Source: Acidiferrobacteraceae bacterium (lineage in GTDB: Bacteria; Pseudomonadota; Gammaproteobacteria; Arenicellales; UBA868). From it: a stretch of DNA of 64,000 bases. The stretch's first letter is position 1, and each line of letters starts with the position of its first letter. The position numbers and the translations under genes are program-made. This document shows positions 56,695-64,000 of the stretch, piece by piece. Under the pieces are notes generated by a model that was not told the DNA's origin, ran no database searches, and saw only the letters and a program-made list of their open reading frames with translations. The stretch spans positions 1 to 64,000 of the forward strand of contig PBOB01000074.1 in NCBI GenBank assembly GCA_002724185.1. The letters are read 5' to 3'.

Positions 56695-57695
56695 CTAGCA
56701 AAGTGTTCGTCCAAGAACGTCGCGATTCGTCGATTCATAAAGTTAACTTCTGTTGCTCCAATGGATGTTGCGGCTTGATGCCCTTTCTCAGATGGAATTT
56801 CGCAATACGTCGAGCCTGGTATATGTTCTGCAGCCCACATCGCTTCAGATTCTGGATTCATTAGATCACCAGGAGCCGCCAGTATTAACGTTGGGGTAGA
56901 AATACTATTTAGTGCTGCTGTAGTGCCTCCCTCGACTCCAGGTGTCGTGCCAAGATTGTACTGGTCGTAAGCAAGTGTTTGCCAAATCCAATCTAGTGGG
57001 TCTGGTGGGTTAGCTATTAGGCTTTTGACTTCAGTTTCTAGGAGTTCTTGAAGTTCATTGGTTCGCAGTCGCTTGGAAATTGTAGCTGGGGTGCTACCGG
57101 CAATAACATCGAGTAGAGCGATCCAACAGCGCCACGCTTCAGTTGAGGTGCGCTCATCCTGCCACATATCATGAGCCCCTAGGAGTTGACGAGAGATTAA
57201 CGTGATCGCTTGTGACCATGCAGGGGTTTGTGCCATTGGCGTTAAGGCAACAATACAATCCATTCGATTGCGATGACTGACAGCCCATTGAAGTGCTTGC
57301 ATGCCGCCCATAGAAGCACCAATTACACAGAACAGACGGGAGATTGAAAGCAGGTCAAGCAGTTGCGACTGAGAGGCCACCATATCTCTTATTGAAAATT
57401 TTGGGAATGTGTGGCCAGGTTGTAACGTACTGTTACTTGGTGAAGAAGATAGTCCATTTCCGAGTGCATCGGTTGCGATGACACAATAGCGATTAGTGTC
57501 AAGCGCGCGATCTGGTCCAATCAAAAAATCCAGTCGGCGATGATTTCCCCCTAGTGATGCGGCAACAAGAACGACATTATTTAATGCTTGCGATGGTTCC
57601 CCATGGATGCATGCTGAAATCTGGCAGTCTTGGATGACCTCTCCCGATTCAAGCTTAAGATCACCAATTGGATATTTAATTGGTTTCCAGTCCAT
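56691..57695 (-). CDS. Alpha/beta hydrolase, homoserine O-acetyltransferase (MetX)-like
   Basis: 334 residues. The nucleophile elbow is S128 in IGASMGGMQALQW, which is characteristic of the MetX group. The acid and base are in APGDLMNPESEAMW and SEKGHQAATS near the C-terminus. True MetX needs a longer lid and a stricter LSVSVGGGQAL-like or GASMGGMQ motif plus the arginine for homoserine. The accessory context suggests a hydrolase or acyltransferase of the same fold rather than methionine synthesis. It overlaps the ceramidase-like gene by 20 bases and ends the minus-strand operon. Confidence 0.85.
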   Translation of the reverse strand: MDWKPIKYPIGDLKLESGEVIQDCQISACIHGEPSQALNNVVLVAASLGGNHRRLDFLIGPDRALDTNRYCVIATDALGNGLSSSPSNSTLQPGHTFPKFSIRDMVASQSQLLDLLSISRLFCVIGASMGGMQALQWAVSHRNRMDCIVALTPMAQTPAWSQAITLISRQLLGAHDMWQDERTSTEAWRCWIALLDVIAGSTPATISKRLRTNELQELLETEVKSLIANPPDPLDWIWQTLAYDQYNLGTTPGVEGGTTAALNSISTPTLILAAPGDLMNPESEAMWAAEHIPGSTYCEIPSEKGHQAATSIGATEVNFMNRRIATFLDEHFAS

Positions 57696-59037
57696 ATAGT
57701 TGTTTTCTTACCTCGTCGATTATTGTGTCAACTAGGATGTTTTCTATCTCAGGCCGGTATGGTGCGGGTAGGTCGCAGTTATAAAACGATTCAGGCTCAT
57801 ATCCTCCTTCCTGAATAGCGGTTTTTGTAGGGATATATCCCTTATAGCTGTTAGCATGACCAATAACAAGTGATTTGGTTGGAAGTAGCGACTGCTTGAT
57901 GCGCATACCAATATCGGAGAATACTTCTCCCTCTAACCCTACAATTAAGAAGTTACTATTAATAAACCAAATCTGTATTGAATATGATTGATGTTGTTCA
58001 AACTCTTCGCGATTCTCATATTTTTTAAGCATTCTTTTGGCCCAGCCAGAGTGGCGATAACTGAACGGCAGAGACAATACGGAAGAGAGTACATCTTCAG
58101 ATACTGGTTGTTGTAAAGGTAGCGGAATATTCCGTTTTATCGTATGTAGTGAGATCGATGCTAGAGGGGAACTTGCTCTATGAACACAGGATGTAGCAAT
58201 AGACGCGAGCTCTTTACCGATGTTACTCATGAAATTCTTACTCTGAATTTCTGGGAGCAAGCGACGCCCAGCCCCTGAGTGTGGGTTACCGATTTCATAA
58301 TCAGTGTTGGCCCAGCGAGCCCGTGGGGCAACATCTCCAGCGCAGCCGAGAACATGAAAAGCCATGCAGTCTGTAAAAGTATTTTCTATTTCATCGCGGA
58401 AATAGCCCGACAGGTCGCTGCTTATCTCGCTTCGAAGATGTCCAACAGGATGGCTAGCATAGCAACAGAGAATCGCAGCGGGTGTATATGGCTTTCGTTC
58501 GGCGATGAGGACGCCCACTTCTGGGTCATAGCTCCCGGATAGATTGGCGCTCATCATGACTCCCCAGGGGGTTAGTAGGCGCTTGTTAACTCCTACATGG
58601 GATCGCCCAGTCTCATATCTAAGTGTTACTAGTTCTGTGGACTTAACTGCGGAAATGGCGGAGGTGATCATACCATTGATTGCAAGTGCAACAAATTCTT
58701 GATCGAACGTGCCAGGCACAGCGTCTAAATCTATTGTCTGTGGAGCCGAGTGAGTGTGTGAGGCTGCTATCATTATTTGGGCTGGAGTCAGATCAAGCTG
58801 GCAACTCAATGATGATATGACCTCATTTTCCATAGCTTCACTCACTTTACAGACATCAATTGTCGTGAGAAGGAACCTGGTAGACCCATCTGTTAAGAAG
58901 AGGCTTTGAGCGTAAAGCGGTTTATGGATCGCTGAGATGGCATGTTCACCGTTAAGCACGTCGCCCGCCAAGTAGCCTGCATTAGTTGGAGTAATGTCTT
59001 CTCGAGCGACACCTAGCTCTAATTGGGGATGCTCCAT
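57676..59037 (-). CDS. Neutral ceramidase N-terminal domain-like hydrolase
   Basis: 453 residues. Blocks of the neutral/alkaline non-lysosomal ceramidase family are visible: ELGVAREDITP at the start, the zinc-site AASHTHSAPQT (H94/H96), CYASHPVGHLRS and GCAGDVAPRARW. Real neutral ceramidases are about 650-700 residues with a C-terminal immunoglobulin-like domain, which is absent here. No signal peptide is seen, so it is likely intracellular. In bacteria this short form is uncharacterised; amide hydrolysis of a lipid-like or other amide is plausible. Confidence 0.82.
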   Translation of the reverse strand: MEHPQLELGVAREDITPTNAGYLAGDVLNGEHAISAIHKPLYAQSLFLTDGSTRFLLTTIDVCKVSEAMENEVISSLSCQLDLTPAQIMIAASHTHSAPQTIDLDAVPGTFDQEFVALAINGMITSAISAVKSTELVTLRYETGRSHVGVNKRLLTPWGVMMSANLSGSYDPEVGVLIAERKPYTPAAILCCYASHPVGHLRSEISSDLSGYFRDEIENTFTDCMAFHVLGCAGDVAPRARWANTDYEIGNPHSGAGRRLLPEIQSKNFMSNIGKELASIATSCVHRASSPLASISLHTIKRNIPLPLQQPVSEDVLSSVLSLPFSYRHSGWAKRMLKKYENREEFEQHQSYSIQIWFINSNFLIVGLEGEVFSDIGMRIKQSLLPTKSLVIGHANSYKGYIPTKTAIQEGGYEPESFYNCDLPAPYRPEIENILVDTIIDEVRKQLYGLETN

Positions 59038-59053
59038 AAACCCTCACATCTCA

Positions 59054-59836
59054 TTAAACGCGCTTACTGGCAGGGCGCTTATCAATATCGGTGGTTATTG
59101 TTAGGTCTAAAGATTGCAATGTTCGAGCTATATCAAACTTGTCGCATGCAGATGGCGCCCCAACAAGGTGAAATACTTCAACTCCTTCGAAAGAATGCTG
59201 TAACAGCTGAAGGCATGCGTTCGCAGCATCATAGCGATCGATCCAAGCGTCAGTATCAATACTTCCGTTCCAAGAGTCTTCGCCCTTTTTAGCATGTCCG
59301 CTACCGACATCAACTATATCGCCGAGGCGGAGAAGTGCGATTTCTAGGCTATAATGATGTGCAAACCACCGACAAATATTTTCTTGTAAGGCTTTGGTTA
59401 GGTCATAGTATGTTGCTAAACCGAAATAAGGTGCACTATCGTCCAGAAAGTGACCAACGGGGTGATCTACGTGTGTTTCAGCTGAGGCTATCTGAATTAT
59501 CCGACTAATGCCCTCACGCTGGGCTGCTTCTAAGACGTTACATGTTCCTCTTATGTTGACATCAAATGGTATCGCATCACTTACGTCTGCGTATTGATTT
59601 CGTGTCACAGTGCTCGCTACCGCAGCATGAATGATTGCGTCTTTACCCTTAACTGCGTTTTGGACCTGATCAAAATCTGTGACTGACCCCATAAGCGTCT
59701 GTCCAGTGAATTTGACTGTTTCTCGCTCTACATCAGGAGCTTCAAGATCAAATGCGCAGACTTCGTGATGTTGGCTAATTGTCTCAGTAATAGCTTTGCC
59801 TAACCAGCCAAGACCGCCGGTAATCAATATGTTCAT
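59054..59836 (-). CDS. NAD-dependent epimerase/dehydratase (extended SDR)
   Basis: 260 residues, slightly short for the family. The N-terminal ILITGGLGWLGKAIT is the NAD-binding motif, D63-type residues precede AIIHAAVAST, and the catalytic Tyr-Lys is in ATYYDLTKALQEN. These proteins epimerise or oxidise nucleotide sugars or act on small hydroxy compounds. No sugar-nucleotide genes are present nearby, so a catabolic dehydrogenase role is more likely. It is 16 bases upstream of the ceramidase-like gene in the same operon. Confidence 0.88.
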   Translation of the reverse strand: MNILITGGLGWLGKAITETISQHHEVCAFDLEAPDVERETVKFTGQTLMGSVTDFDQVQNAVKGKDAIIHAAVASTVTRNQYADVSDAIPFDVNIRGTCNVLEAAQREGISRIIQIASAETHVDHPVGHFLDDSAPYFGLATYYDLTKALQENICRWFAHHYSLEIALLRLGDIVDVGSGHAKKGEDSWNGSIDTDAWIDRYDAANACLQLLQHSFEGVEVFHLVGAPSACDKFDIARTLQSLDLTITTDIDKRPASKRV

Positions 59837-59846
59837 CTAGGACTCC

Positions 59847-60902
59847 TTATATCTGATGTGATTCGAAAGGACTTTCAGGTGGAAAACCCTTGCTCCCCCA
59901 AAGTATTCCAGCTTCAGGCGCAACTATTACTGCATAAACAGTTTTAAGTCCATGGGACTCCCCCGCTTGACTGATTGCGCCCGCTGTCGAGCGATTACGT
60001 AGGATAGCTATCATGGAGTCTAAGGAGCGGGGTGATTTAGGTACAAGTTGCATCAAATTATCGTACCTTGCTTTGCTATTGTGGAGAAGATCTGGGTATC
60101 CAATAAGAGCGGTCTCGTCTGGAGCTAACTGACGTTCCAAGACACTTTCTTGCAAGCAATGATTGGTATGAATAACATAGTCTTTAGTGGGATAAAATAC
60201 TGCTTGCCTCCCTGGGGCTACCTCGATATAGCAGAGCGCGCCAGACTTATCTGCAAGTGTTAGGTTGAATCCCCAGTTTAAGACATCATATTTATCTAGC
60301 CAGTCTACTGCGTCCTTGACATCTCGGCACCATTGCAGAACACCTCGGGTCAACGCGAGAGTAGGAACGCTATTAGTAGAGCTGCCTGTCGTTGGTAATC
60401 CGTTTAAAACCATAGCTAATCCGGATTTATTGAGGCCTCCCTCGCTCCAGAGTGTTCCTGCACATCCGAAGTTGAGAAATTCATAACCATTGCCGCAGGT
60501 CGGGATAAAGTGTTGTGACATGGTGAACTCGTGTGAGTTATCTGGGTACCAGTCGGCTGTTTTCCCGAGTAATACGCCATACTCAGATGTTTTGAATCCA
60601 ATGTTAGAGCAACTTGGCAACAGGTGTGCTGTTGAAACCATTTCAAATTCACAGTTCATACAGAGTATTTGATTGAGGCTAAGGTTTGAACCATCCGCGA
60701 TCCCCTGCATTTCTTCAAGAATCTCTGGAAAACGTTCACTTAATCGTTTCTCTGCTAGTGTGATCTCACGTTGCATCTCACGAGTATTGAGATCATTTAC
60801 TGGCGCCCATGCTTTGTATGATGTACGTATAGCTTCGGGGCAGAATTGACCATGCTGTTTGCCAATCTGGTAGGCTGAGCCTTTACATTGTATATGTATC
60901 AT
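59847..60902 (-). CDS. C45-family Ntn-hydrolase (acyl-CoA:6-aminopenicillanate acyltransferase-like)
   Basis: 351 residues. The likely nucleophile after autocleavage is C98 in LLPSCSNIGF, followed by the LLGKTADWYPD block, as in the penicillin acyltransferase/C45 family. Upstream, GIADGSNLSLNQILCMNCE is the family segment preceding the cleavage site. Enzymes of this group cleave or transfer acyl groups on amides such as penicillins or N-acyl amino acids. Here it is the first gene of the operon, divergent from an oligopeptide-type ABC transporter. That makes an imported amide the most likely substrate. Confidence 0.86.
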   Translation of the reverse strand: MIHIQCKGSAYQIGKQHGQFCPEAIRTSYKAWAPVNDLNTREMQREITLAEKRLSERFPEILEEMQGIADGSNLSLNQILCMNCEFEMVSTAHLLPSCSNIGFKTSEYGVLLGKTADWYPDNSHEFTMSQHFIPTCGNGYEFLNFGCAGTLWSEGGLNKSGLAMVLNGLPTTGSSTNSVPTLALTRGVLQWCRDVKDAVDWLDKYDVLNWGFNLTLADKSGALCYIEVAPGRQAVFYPTKDYVIHTNHCLQESVLERQLAPDETALIGYPDLLHNSKARYDNLMQLVPKSPRSLDSMIAILRNRSTAGAISQAGESHGLKTVYAVIVAPEAGILWGSKGFPPESPFESHQI

Positions 60903-61015
60903 TGCTAGTGGCTTGGATCCAATTCTTAGTTATTAGACGGAGTTGTTTGTTTGTGGAGCGTGATGTGGGTTGAAATAGTAATCAATAGGATAGTTCTCGT
61001 TGTGTCAACTAGAAT

Positions 61016-61024
61016 TGCTATATT
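61016..61024 (+). promoter_or_regulatory. Extended -10 promoter upstream of the ABC transporter operon
   Basis: TGC-TATATT at 61016-61024 resembles an extended -10 element, and the preceding bases (ATTGCTATA) echo the glyA promoter. It lies 49 bases before the dppB-like ATG. The rest of the 170-base divergent region has no clear operator. Confidence 0.4.
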
Positions 61025-61072
61025 ATTAGAGATTAGGAAATAATTGAAGGTCTCATGCCGAGTAAGTAAGAA

Positions 61073-62011
61073 ATGCTAGTCTATGTGCTTAAAAGAATAG
61101 GGTTGGCGCTAGTTATTATCATTCTAGCAGTTACCTTGCTTTACCTCATGATTCATGCGGTACCCGGAGACCCAGCCACAGTTATGCTCGGGCCAAGGGC
61201 AACTCCAGAACTTATCGCACAACTGCATCAACGGATGGGTCTAGATAAACCCCTCCCTGTGCAAATTATATCTTTCTTCGGGAGAGTTCTCTCCGGTGAT
61301 CTTGGTACTGATGTGTTTCAGGAAAAACCTGTTGCAGGGATTATTATATCGGTGGTTCCATATACGTTGATTTTAGTAGGTGCTGGGATTGCCTGGTCAT
61401 TAGCGCTAGGAATACCTCTGGGAGTGTTTTCTGCATTGCGACCAGATAGCTGGATCGATAAGGTTGCCGGTATCTTATCTGTAGCATTTATTGCGATGCC
61501 AGCTTTTGTAGTAGGACTGTATGCGCTTCTTTTATTCGCTGTCACCCTTGGTTGGTTTCCAGTGATTGGCGGTGGAGAAGGCTTCGCCGGGCAGCTACAC
61601 CATCTCGTATTGCCAGCGTTTACTGTCGGGCTCGGATGGGTCGGCTACCTTGCTAGAATTGTAAGGGCCTCGATGCTTGAAGTGTTAGCAGAAAATCATG
61701 TACGTCATGCCCGAGCTCATGGGTTACCTCAACGAGTCGTTCATTACCAGTATGTTCTACGCATCGCCATACTCCCAGCTGTAACGATTGTTGGTATTGG
61801 CATCGGCGCTATGTTATCAGGAGTTGTTTTTGCTGAAATTATTTTTGCAAGACCAGGACTTGGTAAACTGATTTTTGTTGCTGTTCAACAAAGGAATTTT
61901 CCGCTGATAATGGGTACAGTGTTGGTTACTACAACTCTATTTGTTGTCGCGACTACTTTATCAGATATCGTTAACGCTCTGCTTGACCCTCGCATTCGAG
62001 AGCGGTTGTAA
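61073..62011 (+). CDS. Oligopeptide-type ABC transporter permease (DppB/OppB-like)
   Basis: 312-residue inner-membrane protein of six predicted helices. The family N-terminus is MLVYVLKRIGLALVIIILAVTLLYLM. A cytoplasmic EAA-type loop is visible in HARAHGLPQRVVHYQYVLRIA, and the C-terminus is typical (SDIVNALLDPRIRERL). It forms the membrane pore with the next gene. Peptides, nickel and other small organics use this class. No solute-binding protein gene is present on this side; it may lie beyond the window. Confidence 0.93.
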   Translation: MLVYVLKRIGLALVIIILAVTLLYLMIHAVPGDPATVMLGPRATPELIAQLHQRMGLDKPLPVQIISFFGRVLSGDLGTDVFQEKPVAGIIISVVPYTLILVGAGIAWSLALGIPLGVFSALRPDSWIDKVAGILSVAFIAMPAFVVGLYALLLFAVTLGWFPVIGGGEGFAGQLHHLVLPAFTVGLGWVGYLARIVRASMLEVLAENHVRHARAHGLPQRVVHYQYVLRIAILPAVTIVGIGIGAMLSGVVFAEIIFARPGLGKLIFVAVQQRNFPLIMGTVLVTTTLFVVATTLSDIVNALLDPRIRERL

Positions 62012-62014
62012 TGA

Positions 62015-62905
62015 GTGTATTTGATAGGTAAATGGCTGATGGCGAGAACTCACAAACGCTTAGATGGGTTAATTGAGATCTGGGCTCACTTGCGCCGAGA
62101 GCCTCTCGGTATTGTTGGATTGCTAATCGTTGTTCTAGTTATCGGGAGCGCTTTACTGGCTGATGCATTAATATTAGTAGATCCTGTTAAGCTGTCTATT
62201 AGAGATAAGTTTATGCCACCATCGCTAGCTTATCCTTTAGGAACTGATTATTTGGGTAGAGACATATACTCAAGAGTAATCGCCGGTAGTCGTATAGCAA
62301 TGACTGCTGCTCTTGTGGCAGTTTCAATATCGGCAGGTATAGGGTTAGTTTTAGGCATTGCATCCGGCATAGGGCCACGTTGGTTAGATTATAGTATGTT
62401 GCTTTTATTTGATACTCTCCGTTCATTTCCAGTAGTGATGTTCGCTCTCGCTGTAGTTACGCTAATAGGTCCGAGCTTGACAACGATAATATTGATTATC
62501 ATCGTGATCTCGATTCCACTATTTGGGCGAGCCGTCCGTACGCAGACGCTGACACTAAAGAACAGTGAATTCATACAATCGGAAATTGCAATGGGCGCAA
62601 GTTTGCCCAGGCTCATGGGTGTTCATATTTTGCCGAATGTTCTTGGCCCGATTATGATTCTAGCTGCTATGGAAATTCCAGTTGTTATAGCAATGGAGGC
62701 AGGTCTTAGTTTCTTAGGATTTGGTGTCAGGCCACCCACACCAAGTTGGGGTAATATTCTAAATGATGGCTTTAAATATATTCGAAATTCTCCATGGCCA
62801 CTTATTTTTGGAGGTGCGCCGATCATTCTCACGACCCTTGGGTTTACGTTTCTTGGGGAATCTCTAAGAGATGTCCTTGATCCAAGACTCAGGAAAGAGT
62901 CATAA
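62015..62905 (+). CDS. Oligopeptide-type ABC transporter permease (DppC/OppC-like)
   Basis: 296 residues, the second pore subunit. The typical N-terminal segment (REPLGIVGLLIVVLVIGSAL), the PLGTDYLGRDIYSRVIAGSR periplasmic start and the EAA loop (SEIAMGASLPRLMGVHILPN) are all visible. GTG start, with an alternative ATG at 62039. The upstream permease ends 3 bases away, so the two are translated together. Confidence 0.92.
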   Translation: MYLIGKWLMARTHKRLDGLIEIWAHLRREPLGIVGLLIVVLVIGSALLADALILVDPVKLSIRDKFMPPSLAYPLGTDYLGRDIYSRVIAGSRIAMTAALVAVSISAGIGLVLGIASGIGPRWLDYSMLLLFDTLRSFPVVMFALAVVTLIGPSLTTIILIIIVISIPLFGRAVRTQTLTLKNSEFIQSEIAMGASLPRLMGVHILPNVLGPIMILAAMEIPVVIAMEAGLSFLGFGVRPPTPSWGNILNDGFKYIRNSPWPLIFGGAPIILTTLGFTFLGESLRDVLDPRLRKES

Positions 62906-62910
62906 CGACG

Positions 62911-63879
62911 ATGTTATCAGACCCTGTTCTCCAGATTAGGAATTTAAGCGTTGAGTTTAGTGCGCGAAAGCGTACGATCCGTGCACTTCGTAATATTGAT
63001 CTAGATATTCCGAGAGGCGGCACAGTCGGTGTTGTCGGTGAGTCTGGATGTGGTAAATCCACACTCATACTATCAATTATGAGACTTTTAGCACCAAACT
63101 CTAAGATTGTTAGTGGCGATATCGTTTTCGAGGATCGTAGTTTATTTGAATTAACTGAGCGAGAAATGCAATCAGTGCGTGGCAATGAGATTTCAATGAT
63201 TTTTCAGGACCCATTAACTTCTCTAAATCCTGTGATATCGGTTGGCCAGCAATTAATAGATGTTCAATATCGCGATTCTGTTGCGAAAAAGGTGAAACAG
63301 CAGCGCGCTATAGATGCGCTTTCCCAAGTTGGCATACCCGATGCAGAAGCGCGATTGTCATCCTTTCCGCATCAGTTTTCAGGTGGCATGCGGCAGAGAA
63401 TAGCAATTGCAATGACTATGATAGAGGAGCCAATACTACTTATTGCTGATGAGCCCACAACGGCATTAGATGCAACACTTGAAGTGCAAATTATTCGCGA
63501 GCTGAAGGAGCTACAGAAACAATCGCGCTGTTCAATTCTATTTGTTTCTCATCATCTCGGGGTGGTAGCAGACCTTTGTGATTATGTAGTAGTGATGTAT
63601 GCTGGAGAGATAGTAGAGCAAGGCCCTGTCCGCGATCTTTTTTACAATGTCCGGCATCCTTATGCACAAAAATTATTAGAGTGTGATCCCGCACGAATTG
63701 TGCGGTCTGCTGAGAAAAAGTTCCCAACCATTCCGGGAGACCTGCCAGATCTTGGAAATCTGCCCGGTGGTTGCATATTTTCGAATCGATGCCATTCGGC
63801 GTTTGATAAATGTGAAACTCATTCTCCCAGAAGGACCGAAGTATCCACAGGGCACTCAGTATCTTGTCATCTTTATTGA
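62911..63879 (+). CDS. ABC transporter ATP-binding protein (DppD/OppD-like)
   Basis: 322-residue ATPase. Walker A GVVGESGCGKSTL lies at about 40-52. The signature is FSGGMRQRIAIA, Walker B LLIADEPTTALD, and the H-loop VSHHLGVV. The C-terminal oligopeptide-type cysteine cluster is visible in LPGGCIFSNRCHSAFDKCE, which is usual in OppD/DppD and may bind an iron-sulfur cluster. It starts 5 bases after the permease stop. Confidence 0.94.
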   Translation: MLSDPVLQIRNLSVEFSARKRTIRALRNIDLDIPRGGTVGVVGESGCGKSTLILSIMRLLAPNSKIVSGDIVFEDRSLFELTEREMQSVRGNEISMIFQDPLTSLNPVISVGQQLIDVQYRDSVAKKVKQQRAIDALSQVGIPDAEARLSSFPHQFSGGMRQRIAIAMTMIEEPILLIADEPTTALDATLEVQIIRELKELQKQSRCSILFVSHHLGVVADLCDYVVVMYAGEIVEQGPVRDLFYNVRHPYAQKLLECDPARIVRSAEKKFPTIPGDLPDLGNLPGGCIFSNRCHSAFDKCETHSPRRTEVSTGHSVSCHLY

Positions 63880-63886
63880 GATTGGC

Positions 63887-64000
63887 ATGTCAAGACTGTT
63901 AGAAATTGAAGACTTAAGTGTTCGTTACCGTATGCTGCCATCGTGGCGTGCTGCTATGCAGAGCCAAGATCCATACCTGAACGCAGTATGTGGCGTTTCT
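63887..64000 (+). CDS. ABC transporter ATP-binding protein (DppF/OppF-like), 5' part
   Basis: The gene starts with ATG at 63887, 7 bases after the preceding stop, and runs off the window with 38 codons visible. The product begins MSRLLEIEDLSVRYR and later has LNAVCGVS, the usual first strands of a second oligopeptide ATPase before Walker A. An insert of about 14 residues between these strands is common in DppF. The call rests mainly on position after a DppBCD set. Confidence 0.85.
   Translation, partial: MSRLLEIEDLSVRYRMLPSWRAAMQSQDPYLNAVCGVS

Noticed and set aside
1-64000. CRISPR arrays, insertion sequences, tRNA genes, prophage
   Set aside because: No regularly spaced repeats, transposase or integrase-like proteins, or T-loop/acceptor patterns were seen in the intergenic regions.

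Overview
The window looks like a chromosomal segment of a gammaproteobacterium, probably an uncultivated, free-living and possibly marine one. The evidence is the gammaproteobacterial type of 23S/5S rRNA sequence, a single-chain 1302-residue PurL, a large Prc tail-specific protease, the adjacent dapA and purC genes, a glyA-soxBDAG operon, and moderately AT-rich coding throughout. The finer taxonomic placement is inference. I saw no tRNA, CRISPR array, transposase or phage gene.

Layout. Positions 1-330 hold the 3' end of a 23S rRNA, a 5S rRNA and a strong terminator. Positions 495-5277 (+) carry a class IV aminotransferase, D-Ala-D-Ala ligase, glyoxalase I, a GMC oxidoreductase and a Nudix hydrolase. 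Positions 5302-9413 (-) carry prc, mtnA and an enoyl-CoA hydratase. Positions 9640-13328 (+) carry a methylmalonyl-CoA mutase and a propionyl-CoA carboxylase beta chain. Next come an acyl-CoA synthetase (-), dapA-purC-purL (+), ETF-ubiquinone oxidoreductase (-), a 41-residue lipoprotein (+), a second acyl-CoA synthetase and a glycerophosphodiesterase (-), and a QueG-related iron-sulfur protein (+).

Positions 26759-33342 hold the sarcosine oxidation operon glyA-soxB-soxD-soxA-soxG. Its products turn sarcosine into glycine and methylene-THF, and then serine. Two transporters, a ChaC-like cyclotransferase and an amidase follow.

From about 38.9 kb the content becomes accessory. A stand-alone LanM-type dehydratase (38956-41199) keeps the kinase and elimination residues but has no LanC cyclase domain. 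It is followed 30 bp later by a zinc-free MDR reductase, then by a non-pyrrolysine MttB-family methyltransferase. Positions 44113-48726 (+) form an SDR / glucarate dehydratase-like / ThDP enzyme / SDR cassette resembling a sugar-acid pathway. It converges on a tightly packed minus-strand operon (55798-48753): cupin, enolase-superfamily enzyme, two SDRs, isochorismatase-like hydrolase, PhyH dioxygenase and a dimethylformamidase-beta-like protein. A second minus-strand operon (60902-56691) encodes a C45 Ntn-hydrolase, an epimerase, a ceramidase-like protein and a MetX-like hydrolase. A divergent oligopeptide-type ABC transporter (61073 to the window end) follows. Together this suggests uptake and stepwise amide or ester cleavage and oxidation of an unidentified organic substrate.

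The most unusual items are the LanM-like dehydratase paired with a reductase, the dimethylformamidase-like island, and several enzymes with replaced catalytic residues: an SDR with Lys for the catalytic Tyr, an enolase-superfamily enzyme with Ala for the second catalytic Lys, and a ThDP enzyme with Cys-Asp for Asn-Asn.
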